Translations under genes and position numbers: made by a program
Notes under the pieces: generated by a model
The model's database searches: none
Seen by the model: the letters and a program-made list of their open reading frames with translations, nothing else
Told to the model about the DNA's origin: nothing
Assembly: GCA_947385375.1 (NCBI GenBank)
Contig: CANDKR010000013.1
Span: 1 to 38,852 of the forward strand
Direction: 5' to 3'
Source: an uncultured Clostridia bacterium
Lineage (GTDB): Bacteria > Bacillota > Clostridia > TANB77 > CAG-508
Length of the DNA: 38,852 bases
In this document: positions 1 to 8,542 of the stretch, piece by piece
How the letters are laid out: each line of letters starts with the position of its first letter
Position numbering within the stretch: position 1 is the stretch's first letter

Positions 1-1
1 T

Positions 2-1051
2 ATGAAGAAAAAACTTAGCAAAAGATTGTCTGAGCTTAGTAATTCTATTAGTGAGAAATCTACTACTGTAAAAAAAGAATTACACGAGCTTACAACAAAA
101 TCAGTTGATGATGAGAAAATAAAAGAACTAAAAGACGAATACTACAAAACCATTGACAAGGCTGAAGAAATCAAAGACGAAATTATTGTAAAACTAGAAG
201 AAAAAAGCGATACACTTGAAAATTCTACAAAAATGAGAATTCTTGGTGTAAAAATTTGGCGTATCATGATGTACTTAGTTATTTATAGTTTCTTAGGATT
301 TTGCTTAGAAACTGTATATGGACTGCTTACAAAAGGTGTAATTGAAAGTAGACAAAGCTTCTTATATGGTCCATTTTGTGGAATATATGGAATAGGTGCT
401 GTAATAATGGTTCTACTTTTACAATACTTCAAGAAAAACAATTACACACTATTTTTTGGTGGATATTTAATAGGTTCTGCTATTGAATACCTTGTTAGCC
501 TATTTGGAGAAATGATTTTACACGTAAAATGGTGGGATTATTCTAATGATCCATTTAATATAAACGGCAGAATTTGCTTGTTTTATTCAATCGCTTGGGG
601 ACTTCTTGCAATATACCTAGTAAAACACTTACATCCAATGATAGATAATTTCATAGATAAACACAAAAATAAATTGCCAAAGTACTTGTTACCTGTAATT
701 GTTGATGTATCTTTTACATTCTTAGTTGTAGATTGTATTATATCAGCATTTGCTATGAACGTATTTTACTCAAGACTTGTACATGACTATCATTTAAATA
801 TTCCTAATGCAGAATATTATGAAATGGCTTATGATAATAGAAAAGAAAATTCGAGATGGTTTGAATTTACAGAAAAACATTTTTCAAATGAGAAAATGCT
901 CAAAACATATCCTAACTTAAAAATGGAAGATATAGACGGAAATATAATTTTTGTAAAAGATATCCTAAAAGATATTCAGCCTTACTACATAAAATTATTT
1001 ACTCCAAAAGAAGATGGCATACGATTAACTAATGTTGAAAAAGTAGATTAA
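2..1051 (+). CDS. Putative multi-pass membrane protein, CmpB-type (ABC_trans_CmpB) domain
   Basis: The first ~75 residues are highly charged and look like a coiled coil. They are followed by about five or six hydrophobic segments from residue ~84 to ~255. The segment with FLGFCLETVYG, then FLYGPFCGIYGIGAV, EYLVSLFGE and WWDYSNDPFNINGRICL is typical of the family annotated as putative ABC-transporter type IV (CmpB, PF06541). The molecular function of that family is not established. The C-terminal ~90 residues are hydrophilic. The ATG lies at the window edge, so no ribosome site is visible and the true start could lie upstream. The family domain is certain enough; a transport role is only inherited annotation. 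A bidirectional terminator follows directly. Confidence 0.75.
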   Translation: MKKKLSKRLSELSNSISEKSTTVKKELHELTTKSVDDEKIKELKDEYYKTIDKAEEIKDEIIVKLEEKSDTLENSTKMRILGVKIWRIMMYLVIYSFLGFCLETVYGLLTKGVIESRQSFLYGPFCGIYGIGAVIMVLLLQYFKKNNYTLFFGGYLIGSAIEYLVSLFGEMILHVKWWDYSNDPFNINGRICLFYSIAWGLLAIYLVKHLHPMIDNFIDKHKNKLPKYLLPVIVDVSFTFLVVDCIISAFAMNVFYSRLVHDYHLNIPNAEYYEMAYDNRKENSRWFEFTEKHFSNEKMLKTYPNLKMEDIDGNIIFVKDILKDIQPYYIKLFTPKEDGIRLTNVEKVD

Positions 1052-1055
1052 ACTA

Positions 1056-1084
1056 AAAACGGCTTGCTTAAAGCAAGTCGTTTT
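1056..1084. terminator. Bidirectional intrinsic terminator
   Basis: The arms AAAACGGCTTGC and GCAAGTCGTTTT pair with one G-U, around a small TTAAA loop, with a T run on either strand. It ends the CmpB-type gene on the plus strand. On the minus strand it lies 71 bases beyond the folA stop, after repeat copy 1. Confidence 0.8.
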
Positions 1085-1090
1085 GTGTAT

Positions 1091-1161
1091 TGTGAAACAA
1101 CAAGGTTCTAGGGTACCTCACCCACAAGCTAAGCTTGTAAGGTGGGTCAGGTTCTTATTTT
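1091..1161 (-). repeat. 71-bp dispersed repeat, copy 1 (overlaps folA stop)
   Basis: Read on the minus strand, this matches the plus strand at 31836-31906 at 64 of 71 positions with no gaps. It starts AAAATAAGAACCTGACCC, contains the hairpin ACAAGC-TTA-GCTTGT, then GGGTGAGGTACCC, and ends TTGTTTCACA. The 7-mer AGAACCT occurs twice as a direct repeat inside it. The folA stop codon TAA is formed by the first bases of the repeat, and a terminator follows. Both copies are therefore 3'-UTR elements, between a stop codon and a terminator hairpin. Mobile element, RNA processing signal and regulatory RNA element are all possible. Confidence 0.85.
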
Positions 1162-1643
1162 CTTACATAAGTTATATAATCATAATCATAAGGATTTTCT
1201 TCGTCACGTGGACCTTTAATTTTCTCTACAATTTTCCACATATTCTCATCAATTTGTGGAAAATATGTATCTCCTTCAAAATCTTCATTTATTCTAGTAA
1301 TGTACATCTTTGTAACTTTATCTAGTAGAAGTTTGTAGATGCTAGCACCACCAATAACAAAGTGTTCCTCAGTATCATTTATGTATCTATCCAATTCTGA
1401 AACATCTTTTATTACTTCTACCTGCTCATTTTCTATCTCTAGTTTTCCACTTTTACAAAGCACAATGTGTTTTCTTTTTGGTAAAACTCTTCCAAGTGAC
1501 TCAAAAGTCTTTCTACCCATTATTATGGTCTTACCACTAGTGATTGTCTTAAATCGTCTTAAATCGTCCGGCAAATGCCAAATTAACCTATTATCTTTCC
1601 CTATAACATTGTTCTTTGCAACTGCAACAATTAAACTTAACAT
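1155..1643 (-). CDS. folA: Dihydrofolate reductase
   Basis: Reduces dihydrofolate to tetrahydrofolate with NADPH, regenerating the cofactor oxidised by thymidylate synthase. The 162-residue length is normal. The N-terminus carries IVAVAKNNVIGKDNRLIWHLP, and D27 within LPDDL aligns with the catalytic Asp27 of E. coli DHFR. GRKTFESLG and the later FVIGGASIY are the NADPH-binding motifs. It starts 9 bases after the thyA stop with AGGAG upstream, so thyA-folA form an operon and supply the dTMP cycle together. The stop codon sits inside the 71-bp repeat. Confidence 0.97.
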   Translation of the reverse strand: MLSLIVAVAKNNVIGKDNRLIWHLPDDLRRFKTITSGKTIIMGRKTFESLGRVLPKRKHIVLCKSGKLEIENEQVEVIKDVSELDRYINDTEEHFVIGGASIYKLLLDKVTKMYITRINEDFEGDTYFPQIDENMWKIVEKIKGPRDEENPYDYDYITYVRK

Positions 1644-1652
1644 TTCTTTCTC

Positions 1653-2510
1653 CTATATAGCTACTGGTATTTTACCAAGTTTCATTTCGTGGTTATAATC
1701 ATATCCTTGAACTTCAAAGTCCTCAACTTTAAACTCATAGAAATTCTTTGTAGGATTATTTATAACTAATTTTGGAGATACATCCATTGTCTCTCCTGCA
1801 ATCAATTTCTCAATAAGTGGTATATGTCTATCATAAATATGGCAATCACCTATATTATGAGTTAGAGTTCCAACTTCTAATCCTGCAACTTGTGCAAACA
1901 TATGAGTAAGTGCTGCATATTGCATTGTATTCCAGCCATTTGCTGCAAGCATATCTTGTGAACGTTGATTTAAAATCAAATGTAATTTTCCTTCTTTTAC
2001 TAGCCATTGTGTACCAAAAGCACAAGGCTCTAAATTCATATCTTTAAGTTCATCATGACAGAAAAGATTAGTCATAATTCTTCTACTTGATGGATCATTT
2101 TGAAGTAAATATAATACATAATCTACTTGATCCATTTCTTTTATTCCTTCTTTTGTTTTGAACTGATATTTTCTTGAAAATTGATAGCCATAAGCCTTTC
2201 CAATAGTTCCATCTTCACCTGCCCATTGATCCCAAATATGTGAATCTAAATCAGCAATCTTATTTGATTTCTTTTGCCATATCCATAAAAGCTCATCAAT
2301 TGCTTTTTTTACTGTGTTAGTATTATTACGAAGTGTTATCATTGGGAATTCCTTTGATAAGTCATACTTATTACTAACTCCAACTAATGATATATAGTTT
2401 GCTTCACTTCCATCTTCCCATCTAGTTCTTACATTTGTTCCTTCTGAAGAATAGCCATGTGCTATGATTTCCTTACATGTTTCAATAAAATTTTTATCTG
2501 CTTCTGTCAT
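1653..2510 (-). CDS. thyA: Thymidylate synthase, ThyA type (B. subtilis ThyA/phi3T-like)
   Basis: Makes dTMP from dUMP using methylene-tetrahydrofolate. Length is 285 residues. The catalytic cysteine is Cys163 in LEPCAFGTQW. In most ThyA proteins this motif is PCH; here His is replaced by Ala, as B. subtilis ThyA has PCVYETQW. Other family motifs are SSRRIM (phosphate-binding arginines), QRSQDM, GWNTMQY and GDCHIYDRH (dUMP contacts). The start has AGGAG eight bases upstream, and the stop is TAG. It lies upstream of folA in one operon. A terminator of the preceding gene and a 14-bp palindrome lie just upstream; no good promoter of its own is visible, so it may depend on readthrough. Confidence 0.96.
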   Translation of the reverse strand: MTEADKNFIETCKEIIAHGYSSEGTNVRTRWEDGSEANYISLVGVSNKYDLSKEFPMITLRNNTNTVKKAIDELLWIWQKKSNKIADLDSHIWDQWAGEDGTIGKAYGYQFSRKYQFKTKEGIKEMDQVDYVLYLLQNDPSSRRIMTNLFCHDELKDMNLEPCAFGTQWLVKEGKLHLILNQRSQDMLAANGWNTMQYAALTHMFAQVAGLEVGTLTHNIGDCHIYDRHIPLIEKLIAGETMDVSPKLVINNPTKNFYEFKVEDFEVQGYDYNHEMKLGKIPVAI

Positions 2511-2527
2511 AATTTTTCTCCTTTTTC

Positions 2528-2541
2528 TACAAATATTTGTA
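2528..2541 (-). promoter_or_regulatory. Perfect 14-bp palindrome upstream of thyA
   Basis: TACAAATATTTGTA lies between the upstream gene's terminator and the thyA ribosome site. It could be an operator or simply AT-rich coincidence. No regulator for it is identifiable in the window. Confidence 0.35.
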
Positions 2542-2542
2542 C

Positions 2543-2573
2543 AAAAAAAGGAAAAGTTAAATCTTTTCCTTTT
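2543..2573 (-). terminator. Intrinsic terminator of the unknown gene upstream of thyA
   Basis: On the minus strand the arms AAAAGGAAAAG and CTTTTCCTTTT enclose a 6-base loop and run into a T7 tract, 14 bases after the upstream gene's stop codon. Confidence 0.8.
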
Positions 2574-2586
2574 CTATTGCTTTTCC

Positions 2587-3570
2587 TTAGTAATTTTCTC
2601 CACGTCCTTCTGGAAGTGCTGGGTAATCTAAGACTACTCTTATTTGCATTACAAATTTAACTGCTTTTACAAATTTACTATTCATAATCTTTTGCCATAA
2701 TGAAGGTTTTTCTTCAAATCTTGTTTCTTCATAGTATAAGTCTTCTTCTGGGTCATTTTCTTCTACGGCTGGTGTTGCTGCTATTTGAGCTGCTACCGTA
2801 TTTCTTAATAATGGTGTTACAGTTTCAACTTGTTTTTCTATTGCTTTAGCTTTAGCTTTTTCAATTGCTCTTGGTTTTGCACCTTCTAAGATTGGTGTTA
2901 CTGGAGCTACATTTTGAACTCCGTCTAATTCATCAAGTGGAGCTGGTATGTATTTTAATGCTTCAGCTATTTCAATTCCTATGTAACTTAGAGCTTTTGA
3001 TCTATCTTCTATTCTTTCCATATCTATTTCGATATGTAAGTTTCCTTCAAGATTTCCAACTTTAGCATCTATTAATTTAACAGCAGATTGGTACTCTTCT
3101 GATTCTTTGTCTTTTGTTTTTCCAATAATGTTTAAAGCTTCTATAACATCTGCTGGATATTTATTTTCTATTTTAGCAACAATTTCTTTCCAGTTTTTAG
3201 CTCTAGCTTTTACTGCGTTTCCAACTTCACGAAGAACACTTGCAAGTTTGATATTTTTCTCTCTTTTTCTGATTAAATCTTCAATGCTTTTTGTGTTTTC
3301 TTCAAATTGGTTAGTAGCATATTCTACTAAATCATAAGCTGCTTTATATACACTCTTTGGAAAATTCTTTTTTTGTGGGTACTCTATTAAATATGTTTTA
3401 ACAGATTCCACTAAATCTTTGAAATAAGAATCATCATCTAGTTGTACAATTTGCTTTTTACTGTTTGGATTTATTAATTTTTGTATCTTATCTATATTAG
3501 ATAAAATTTTCTCTTCCGTGATTACCATCTTCACGTTTACTATGCCTGATTTGCGAAAAAATATTGACAT
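2587..3570 (-). CDS. Hypothetical protein, mostly helical and charged
   Basis: I do not recognise this protein. The open frame extends to an ATG at 3579, but AGGAGG is at 3581-3586, only one base from that ATG. The ATG at 3570 has a 10-base spacing and is the likely start, giving 327 residues. Residues ~15-200 are predicted helical and charged, with coiled-coil-like stretches. The middle is rich in Ala, Pro and Thr (residues ~215-270), followed by an acidic patch (EENDPEEDLYYEE). The C-terminus has a basic, amphipathic LWQKIMNSKFVKAVKFVMQ stretch. There is no signal peptide or clear membrane span. It has its own promoter and terminator, so it is monocistronic. Confidence 0.7.
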   Translation of the reverse strand: MSIFFRKSGIVNVKMVITEEKILSNIDKIQKLINPNSKKQIVQLDDDSYFKDLVESVKTYLIEYPQKKNFPKSVYKAAYDLVEYATNQFEENTKSIEDLIRKREKNIKLASVLREVGNAVKARAKNWKEIVAKIENKYPADVIEALNIIGKTKDKESEEYQSAVKLIDAKVGNLEGNLHIEIDMERIEDRSKALSYIGIEIAEALKYIPAPLDELDGVQNVAPVTPILEGAKPRAIEKAKAKAIEKQVETVTPLLRNTVAAQIAATPAVEENDPEEDLYYEETRFEEKPSLWQKIMNSKFVKAVKFVMQIRVVLDYPALPEGRGENY

Positions 3571-3613
3571 TGTAAACATACCTCCTCTGTATACATTAAC
3601 TAATACTAAAATT

Positions 3614-3642
3614 ATTATACCTTTATTTTCTTTCTAGGGCAA
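3614..3642 (-). promoter_or_regulatory. Promoter of the hypothetical gene at 2587-3570
   Basis: On the minus strand, TTGCCC, a 17-base spacer and TATAAT (3614-3619) lie about 45 bases upstream of the start. Confidence 0.6.
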
Positions 3643-3725
3643 GGGGTTTTCGACATTTTTGTATTTCATTTTCGTTACAATTCCCAGTATTTTGTAATAT
3701 TTTGTTAATTTTTGCTAGTAGATAT

Positions 3726-3753
3726 AAAAAGTTCCACAAAAATGGTGGAACTT
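3726..3753 (-). terminator. Intrinsic terminator of the acyl-CoA synthetase gene
   Basis: The arms AAGTTCCAC and GTGGAACTT enclose a 7-base loop, followed on the minus strand by a T5 tract, 13 bases after the stop codon. Confidence 0.85.
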
Positions 3754-3765
3754 CTTGGGAAACAA

Positions 3766-5502
3766 CTACTTTATAGTTTTTAGTTCTTCAAATCTCTTAA
3801 CTTTTTGAGTTGTTGTTTTTATTAACTCTTTATCTGTTATATATAGTTCTTTTACATACTTATATGTTGGCATTTTTCTGTTAATCTCTTTAATGTCTTC
3901 CCAAATTTTCTTTTTAATCTCGTCTTCGTTTTCTAAACCAAATTGCTCTTTCATCATTTCAGGATCATATACTACTTTTGCTGCTAGTTTTAAATCAACA
4001 TTGTCATCAACTTCTGGCTTACCAAAAACAAAACTTTCTTTTACATATTCAATTTTATTAATTAAAGTCTCTACTTCTTCTGGATAAATGTTTTTACCAT
4101 TTTTAAGAACGATAACATTTTTCTTTCTACCAGTTATATATATATAATCATCTTTGTCAAAATATGCAAGGTCTCCTGTATGTAACCAGCCATCAACAAT
4201 TGTTTCGTTTGTAGCTTCTTCATTTTGGTAATATCCAAGCATAACTGTTGGACCTTTTACTGCAAGCTCACCAATTCCTTGTTCATTTGGATCTATAATC
4301 TTTCCTTCTAAACTTGGGAATAACTGTCCTACTGAACCAAGTCTTGTACAAGTCTTATGCTCTGCTGATATAACAGGAGATGTTTCTGTTAGTCCGTAAC
4401 CTTGATATGTATCTATTCCCAAATCATTTAAACCTTTTTCAAGTACTGGATCAAAAGCTGCTGCTCCTGCAACAAATAATCTAAGTTTTCCACCTAAATT
4501 ATCATGTACTTCTTTGAAAATTTGTCTTCTTTTATCAATTCCAAATTTTCTTAAAATATTGCTGATTTTAATACCAATTTTAACTTTCTTTGTTTTTCCT
4601 TTTTTATCAATTGATTGCATAACTTTTTTATACATACTCTCAAATAATAGCGGTACTGAAATCATAACACTTATTTTATATTCTTTAATATTATCTGCTA
4701 TATGCCTAATTCCATCACAGTAAGCAACTGCCGCTCCCACTGAAAGTGGATATAAGAAACCAACTGTACTTTCAAAAGTATGGTGTATTGGCAAGAAAGA
4801 AAGTAATGTATCTTCTTTATTTACATCAAAAACAGATGTAATATCTTTTATGTTACTTACAATATTTGTATGTGACAACATAACTACCTTAGATTTTGAA
4901 GTAGTACCTGATGTAAATAACATTATAGACATTGCGTCATTATTAATTTCAGCATCTATAAAGCTTCTAGCACCATTTTTTATAAGTCCACTGCCTAATT
5001 CTACAAGCTCACTTTGTGAATAAATTCTGTCTTCTGTCTTATCTGCATCCATTGATATAAAATATTTAAGTTTTCCGATATTCTCTTTTTTGATTTTATC
5101 AATTACTGCATCATGTTTTGCAGTATAGAAAATTCCTTCAACTTCTGAACGTCTAATTGAATCAATTATCTCATTATCTGGCAATGCTTTGTCAAGCGGA
5201 ACAACCACACCTGTACCGTTCACAACAGCTAAATATGCTAAAGCCCATTCATATCTGTTGTCACCTATAATTGCAATTCTTTTTCCTTGTAATCCAATAC
5301 TAATAAGAGCTGTTCCTAATGCATCAACTTTATCAGCAAACTCGTTAAAACTTTCTTCTCTAAGTTTTCCTGGTATTTCAGTTTTAAACTTATATGCTGG
5401 TCTTTCCCCATATTTCTCCTTAGAATTTGCTAACATTTCTTTTAAGTTTTTATAATCATCAGGCTCATATAATCTTTTAGTTTGTTTATGTTTTCTATCC
5501 AT
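3766..5502 (-). CDS. AMP-binding long-chain acyl-CoA synthetase-like protein
   Basis: This adenylate-forming enzyme activates a carboxylic acid, probably a fatty acid, to acyl-AMP and then acyl-CoA. It has 578 residues. The phosphate-binding A3 loop reads LFTSGTTSKSKVVMLSH, with the usual GxPKG changed to SKSKV but the SGTT and the lysine kept. YGLTETSPV (A5), GWLHTGDLAYFD (A7) and the TGRKKNVIVLKNGKNIYPEE hinge (A8) are all present. The C-terminal catalytic lysine region is KTTTQKVKR. It has no membrane segment. It starts 3 bases after the TetR gene's stop codon, so the two are co-transcribed and the TetR protein probably senses acyl-CoA or fatty acids (inference from context). Confidence 0.88.
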   Translation of the reverse strand: MDRKHKQTKRLYEPDDYKNLKEMLANSKEKYGERPAYKFKTEIPGKLREESFNEFADKVDALGTALISIGLQGKRIAIIGDNRYEWALAYLAVVNGTGVVVPLDKALPDNEIIDSIRRSEVEGIFYTAKHDAVIDKIKKENIGKLKYFISMDADKTEDRIYSQSELVELGSGLIKNGARSFIDAEINNDAMSIMLFTSGTTSKSKVVMLSHTNIVSNIKDITSVFDVNKEDTLLSFLPIHHTFESTVGFLYPLSVGAAVAYCDGIRHIADNIKEYKISVMISVPLLFESMYKKVMQSIDKKGKTKKVKIGIKISNILRKFGIDKRRQIFKEVHDNLGGKLRLFVAGAAAFDPVLEKGLNDLGIDTYQGYGLTETSPVISAEHKTCTRLGSVGQLFPSLEGKIIDPNEQGIGELAVKGPTVMLGYYQNEEATNETIVDGWLHTGDLAYFDKDDYIYITGRKKNVIVLKNGKNIYPEEVETLINKIEYVKESFVFGKPEVDDNVDLKLAAKVVYDPEMMKEQFGLENEDEIKKKIWEDIKEINRKMPTYKYVKELYITDKELIKTTTQKVKRFEELKTIK

Positions 5503-5505
5503 TTC

Positions 5506-6084
5506 CTATTCCCCTTTATATGCTTCTATTCTCTTAAATATTGTTCCTTCATATTCTTTGTACAATTTTTGTACATCTAGCTCTTCTCCTGTTTTTCTTA
5601 AGTAAATTAATGTTGAACAAGTTAGAGAGAAAATTTCACAAGCCATAAGCTCACTGTTACACTCAAAAAAATCTCCTTTTTCTTGCCCTTCTTCTATTAT
5701 CTTTTGAATAACCTCAATATGCTCTAAAACTTTACTCTTACAAAAAACGTTTCTTGGCTCATTTCCCCAAGTCTGACTCATTACAATTGTTAAAAGATTT
5801 TCATATTTCAAAATAACTTTTAATTGAACTAATAAAACTGCTCTTATCTTATCAACTGTTGATTCACATTTTGCAGTTTTAATTTGTATACTGTTTTTTA
5901 GAAGTTTCATGCCTTCTTCAACTAAAAAATTAAAGATTTCTTCTTTACTAGTAAAATGATAATACAAAGTACCTTTCGCAACGCCTACGGTTGCTGTAAT
6001 TTCCTCGATACTTGTTGCTTCATATCCTTTTTCAGAAAATAATCTCATAGAAGTTTCAAAAATTTTTCTTTTTGTTTTATTCAT
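5506..6084 (-). CDS. TetR/AcrR-family transcriptional regulator
   Basis: 192 residues with an N-terminal TetR helix-turn-helix: FETSMRLFSEKGYEATSIEEI then VGVAKGTLYYHFTSKEE. The C-terminal ~130 residues are the ligand-binding and dimerisation part, without close resemblance that I can name. It is first in a two-gene unit with the acyl-CoA synthetase, and its stop is TAG. The promoter contains a perfect 19-bp inverted repeat overlapping the -35 box, consistent with autorepression. By analogy with TetR regulators of fatty-acid genes, the effector may be an acyl-CoA; this is inference. Confidence 0.9.
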   Translation of the reverse strand: MNKTKRKIFETSMRLFSEKGYEATSIEEITATVGVAKGTLYYHFTSKEEIFNFLVEEGMKLLKNSIQIKTAKCESTVDKIRAVLLVQLKVILKYENLLTIVMSQTWGNEPRNVFCKSKVLEHIEVIQKIIEEGQEKGDFFECNSELMACEIFSLTCSTLIYLRKTGEELDVQKLYKEYEGTIFKRIEAYKGE

Positions 6085-6113
6085 AAATTTTCACCTTCCA
6101 CTAATTTACACAC

Positions 6114-6144
6114 ATTATATAAGAATATTGAAAATTTTTCAATA
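6114..6144 (-). promoter_or_regulatory. TetR-gene promoter with palindromic operator over the -35 box
   Basis: On the minus strand, TTGAAA (6137-6142), a 17-base spacer and TATAAT (6114-6119). A perfect inverted repeat with 9-base arms and one central base, TATTGAAAATTTTTCAATA (6126-6144), covers the -35 box and half of the spacer. A repressor bound there would block RNA polymerase. Confidence 0.7.
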
Positions 6145-6170
6145 GATTTTAAGAAATTGAACGTAGGGTC

Positions 6171-6200
6171 AAAAAAGAGCAACTATAAAATTGCTCTTTT
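6171..6200 (-). terminator. Intrinsic terminator of the ABC-GntR operon
   Basis: The arms AAAAGAGCAA and TTGCTCTTTT enclose an 8-base loop, followed by a T6 tract on the minus strand, 8 bases after the GntR stop codon. Confidence 0.85.
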
Positions 6201-6208
6201 CTAATTTA

Positions 6209-6562
6209 CTATTTTATTTCCTTTATAATCTCTTCCTCAGATAGCCCTAGCTTTTTAAGCTCTTCTATTATTACTTTTAATTCATTTATTTTTGAATTAA
6301 TCTTCTCCTCTACAATCTTGCCTGTGTCGTAAGCTATATAAGTTCCCTTCGTAGAAATCGTTACAATTACACCTTTATTTTCTAAAATACTATATGCTTT
6401 TTTTACAGTATTTGGATTTATACCAAGTTCCGTAGCCATTTCACGAATAGGTGGAATTTGCTCTTCTGGTTTTAAAATTCCTAAAGCAACATATCTTTCT
6501 ACTTCTAAAACTATTTGCTCATATATCGGAGTTCTGCTTTGATAATCTAAATTTATAATCAT
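6209..6562 (-). CDS. GntR-family regulator, YtrA subfamily
   Basis: 117 residues: an N-terminal winged helix (TPIYEQIVLEVERYVALG, PPIREMATELGINPNTVKKAYSILENKG) and a short helical C-terminal tail. The short effector-less tail defines the YtrA subfamily, which usually regulates its own ABC-transporter operon. The frame is open to an ATG at 6568, but AGGAGGG abuts that codon; the ATG at 6562 has correct spacing and is preferred. It is the third gene after an ABC ATPase and permease. An inverted repeat at the operon promoter is its likely binding site. Confidence 0.9.
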   Translation of the reverse strand: MIINLDYQSRTPIYEQIVLEVERYVALGILKPEEQIPPIREMATELGINPNTVKKAYSILENKGVIVTISTKGTYIAYDTGKIVEEKINSKINELKVIIEELKKLGLSEEEIIKEIK

Positions 6563-6580
6563 TCCCATCCCTCCTTTATA

Positions 6581-8542
6581 TTATTGTTTAAGTCCTGTAA
6601 CTTCGGTATCTTCTACTTCTGAATCCCATTTCACTCCAGAGTCTTTAATTATTTGCATAATCTCGTCATTAGTATTGATATAGAAATCAAATTGCTTATA
6701 CGTATGGAACGTAATACATATAAATTCTTTATTTAAGTTTACTTCTTCCTCATAATGATTTTTTATATAGTTTAGTAATCTAGCACTTCCATCAATATAT
6801 ATATAATCTCTATCAAACTCTCTTTCTCCATTTAATTTAAGTTTTTCAATTGAACAATAAATATTATTACGGTCTCTCACTGTATCTAATCCAACTTTTG
6901 AAAGTTCATTTGCTCTTTTTGTAATTAAATCAAATAAATCTTTAGTCAAGCCTATATCTACTTCAATTTTTTTCATTGCATGATTATCATAGGCGCATAT
7001 TTGTACAGTTTGTGTATTTATTGAATATAGTCCATTTTTTAAATTATAATCTCTCTTTTCTAAGATTTCTTTAATTTTATCTACATCTTCTTTTGGTAAG
7101 ATTTGTGTATTTATTGCAGCTGTAAGTTCTTTATATTTGAAAGTTTCTGAATAATCAGTATGTGATTTTAAATATGTTATAGTATCATTGTAGACATCCT
7201 CATCAATATATGCGTAAGCATATACTTCTTTTGAATTATTTAATTTTATTTTAACAACTACTGGTATAGTAGTATTAATTTTATTGTAACTAGTATCTAT
7301 ATCAAGTGATTTTACTTCAGCCATCTCTCTAAAAGTACTTGTTTGTCCATAAATATTTGATATTATATTATCTATCACATTTCTATCTTGTATCATAATA
7401 TCTAAGGTTCTATCCATATATATATTTTCATTTCTATTATATAAATGAGTCATGCTAATTCCCTTGATATCGTTTATTGATACTGTTTGATTTTCAGGTT
7501 GTTTAAAAACATTTTCCCCAACATTATATACTCCAAATAAAAGTACAACTGTAACCACAAAACCTATAACAGTATTTTTTAATTTAACTTTTTTGCTTAC
7601 TATAAAATCATATATTACATAATATACAGCAATTAAAGTAAGTCCAATTCCTAAATATATAGAGTTTGCATCCGCTTTGCATAACATAAAAATCATGGGT
7701 ACTATAGTTAAACCTTTAACTATATAATGTGATTTTAAATCTACAAAAGATGTACCAACATTTTCCATCTTTCTTTTTTCAAATAGATATATACCAATAA
7801 CAACATAAAGTACTGATAATACTATCATTTTAGCCATTGATACTTCATTATATAAAAACAGACTTCCGAAAACAGCAGTAACTAATTTAAAAGGCAAAGT
7901 ATAAGTATCAAAGTCAGAAATCAAACTTAATTCTGTTGTTCCGCCAAGAAAACTAATTTCTAAATCTGTTGTTTGGAATATTGTAAAAGTAGTGTATGAA
8001 AATGGTATTAAAAACAAAATAAGTAAAGTTACAACAATTTGTGTTAATACATTTCCAGTAACAGTCATGGCTAACATACTTGCACTAAATACAAATATGT
8101 ATGAAATAAGCATTACTATAAAACTATCTATTATCATACCAATTGGAATAAACAACTCAGTAAAAATGCTAGCACAAACTAAGTTTGTAATTAAAGTCAA
8201 AACTTGTATAGCAAAAATAATTAACACTCCTGCAATAAAGTTAGTAAAGAAAATTGTTTTCCTATTCATTGGCATTGAATTTATAAAGTCTACACTATTT
8301 CTTTTATAAACATATCCACCAACTATAACTGATATTATAAATGGTATAATATACATTCCAATAAGATTTGCATAAGATAATGTAATTTCGTCCACTACAA
8401 CTTCAAAAATTGAAGCATTTATTGAAACAATAATAAGTGTTGTGATTATAGGAATTATCAAAACCAACAAAGTTAGTAAACCTTTAGACTTTTTTAAATT
8501 TTGCAATAGGTATTTTCCATTAAACCATTTGATTAAACTCAT
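6581..8542 (-). CDS. ABC transporter permease, large multi-pass membrane protein
   Basis: 653 residues. The first ~260 residues contain six hydrophobic segments, including a short TM1 (LLTLLVLIIPIITTLIIVSI) and the ABC-2-type region around MPMNRKTIFFTNFIAG. Two or three more spans follow at ~275-345. Residues ~355-653 form a long hydrophilic domain that is probably extracytoplasmic. Its start overlaps the end of the ATPase gene by 23 bases, indicating translational coupling. The transported substrate is unknown. With a YtrA-type regulator it most resembles bacitracin/envelope-stress ABC systems, but that is inference from context. Confidence 0.82.
   Translation of the reverse strand: MSLIKWFNGKYLLQNLKKSKGLLTLLVLIIPIITTLIIVSINASIFEVVVDEITLSYANLIGMYIIPFIISVIVGGYVYKRNSVDFINSMPMNRKTIFFTNFIAGVLIIFAIQVLTLITNLVCASIFTELFIPIGMIIDSFIVMLISYIFVFSASMLAMTVTGNVLTQIVVTLLILFLIPFSYTTFTIFQTTDLEISFLGGTTELSLISDFDTYTLPFKLVTAVFGSLFLYNEVSMAKMIVLSVLYVVIGIYLFEKRKMENVGTSFVDLKSHYIVKGLTIVPMIFMLCKADANSIYLGIGLTLIAVYYVIYDFIVSKKVKLKNTVIGFVVTVVLLFGVYNVGENVFKQPENQTVSINDIKGISMTHLYNRNENIYMDRTLDIMIQDRNVIDNIISNIYGQTSTFREMAEVKSLDIDTSYNKINTTIPVVVKIKLNNSKEVYAYAYIDEDVYNDTITYLKSHTDYSETFKYKELTAAINTQILPKEDVDKIKEILEKRDYNLKNGLYSINTQTVQICAYDNHAMKKIEVDIGLTKDLFDLITKRANELSKVGLDTVRDRNNIYCSIEKLKLNGEREFDRDYIYIDGSARLLNYIKNHYEEEVNLNKEFICITFHTYKQFDFYINTNDEIMQIIKDSGVKWDSEVEDTEVTGLKQ

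Noticed and set aside
1083..1325. Plus-strand open frame over folA
   Set aside because: It is antisense to folA, has no ribosome site and a composition that reflects the opposite strand.
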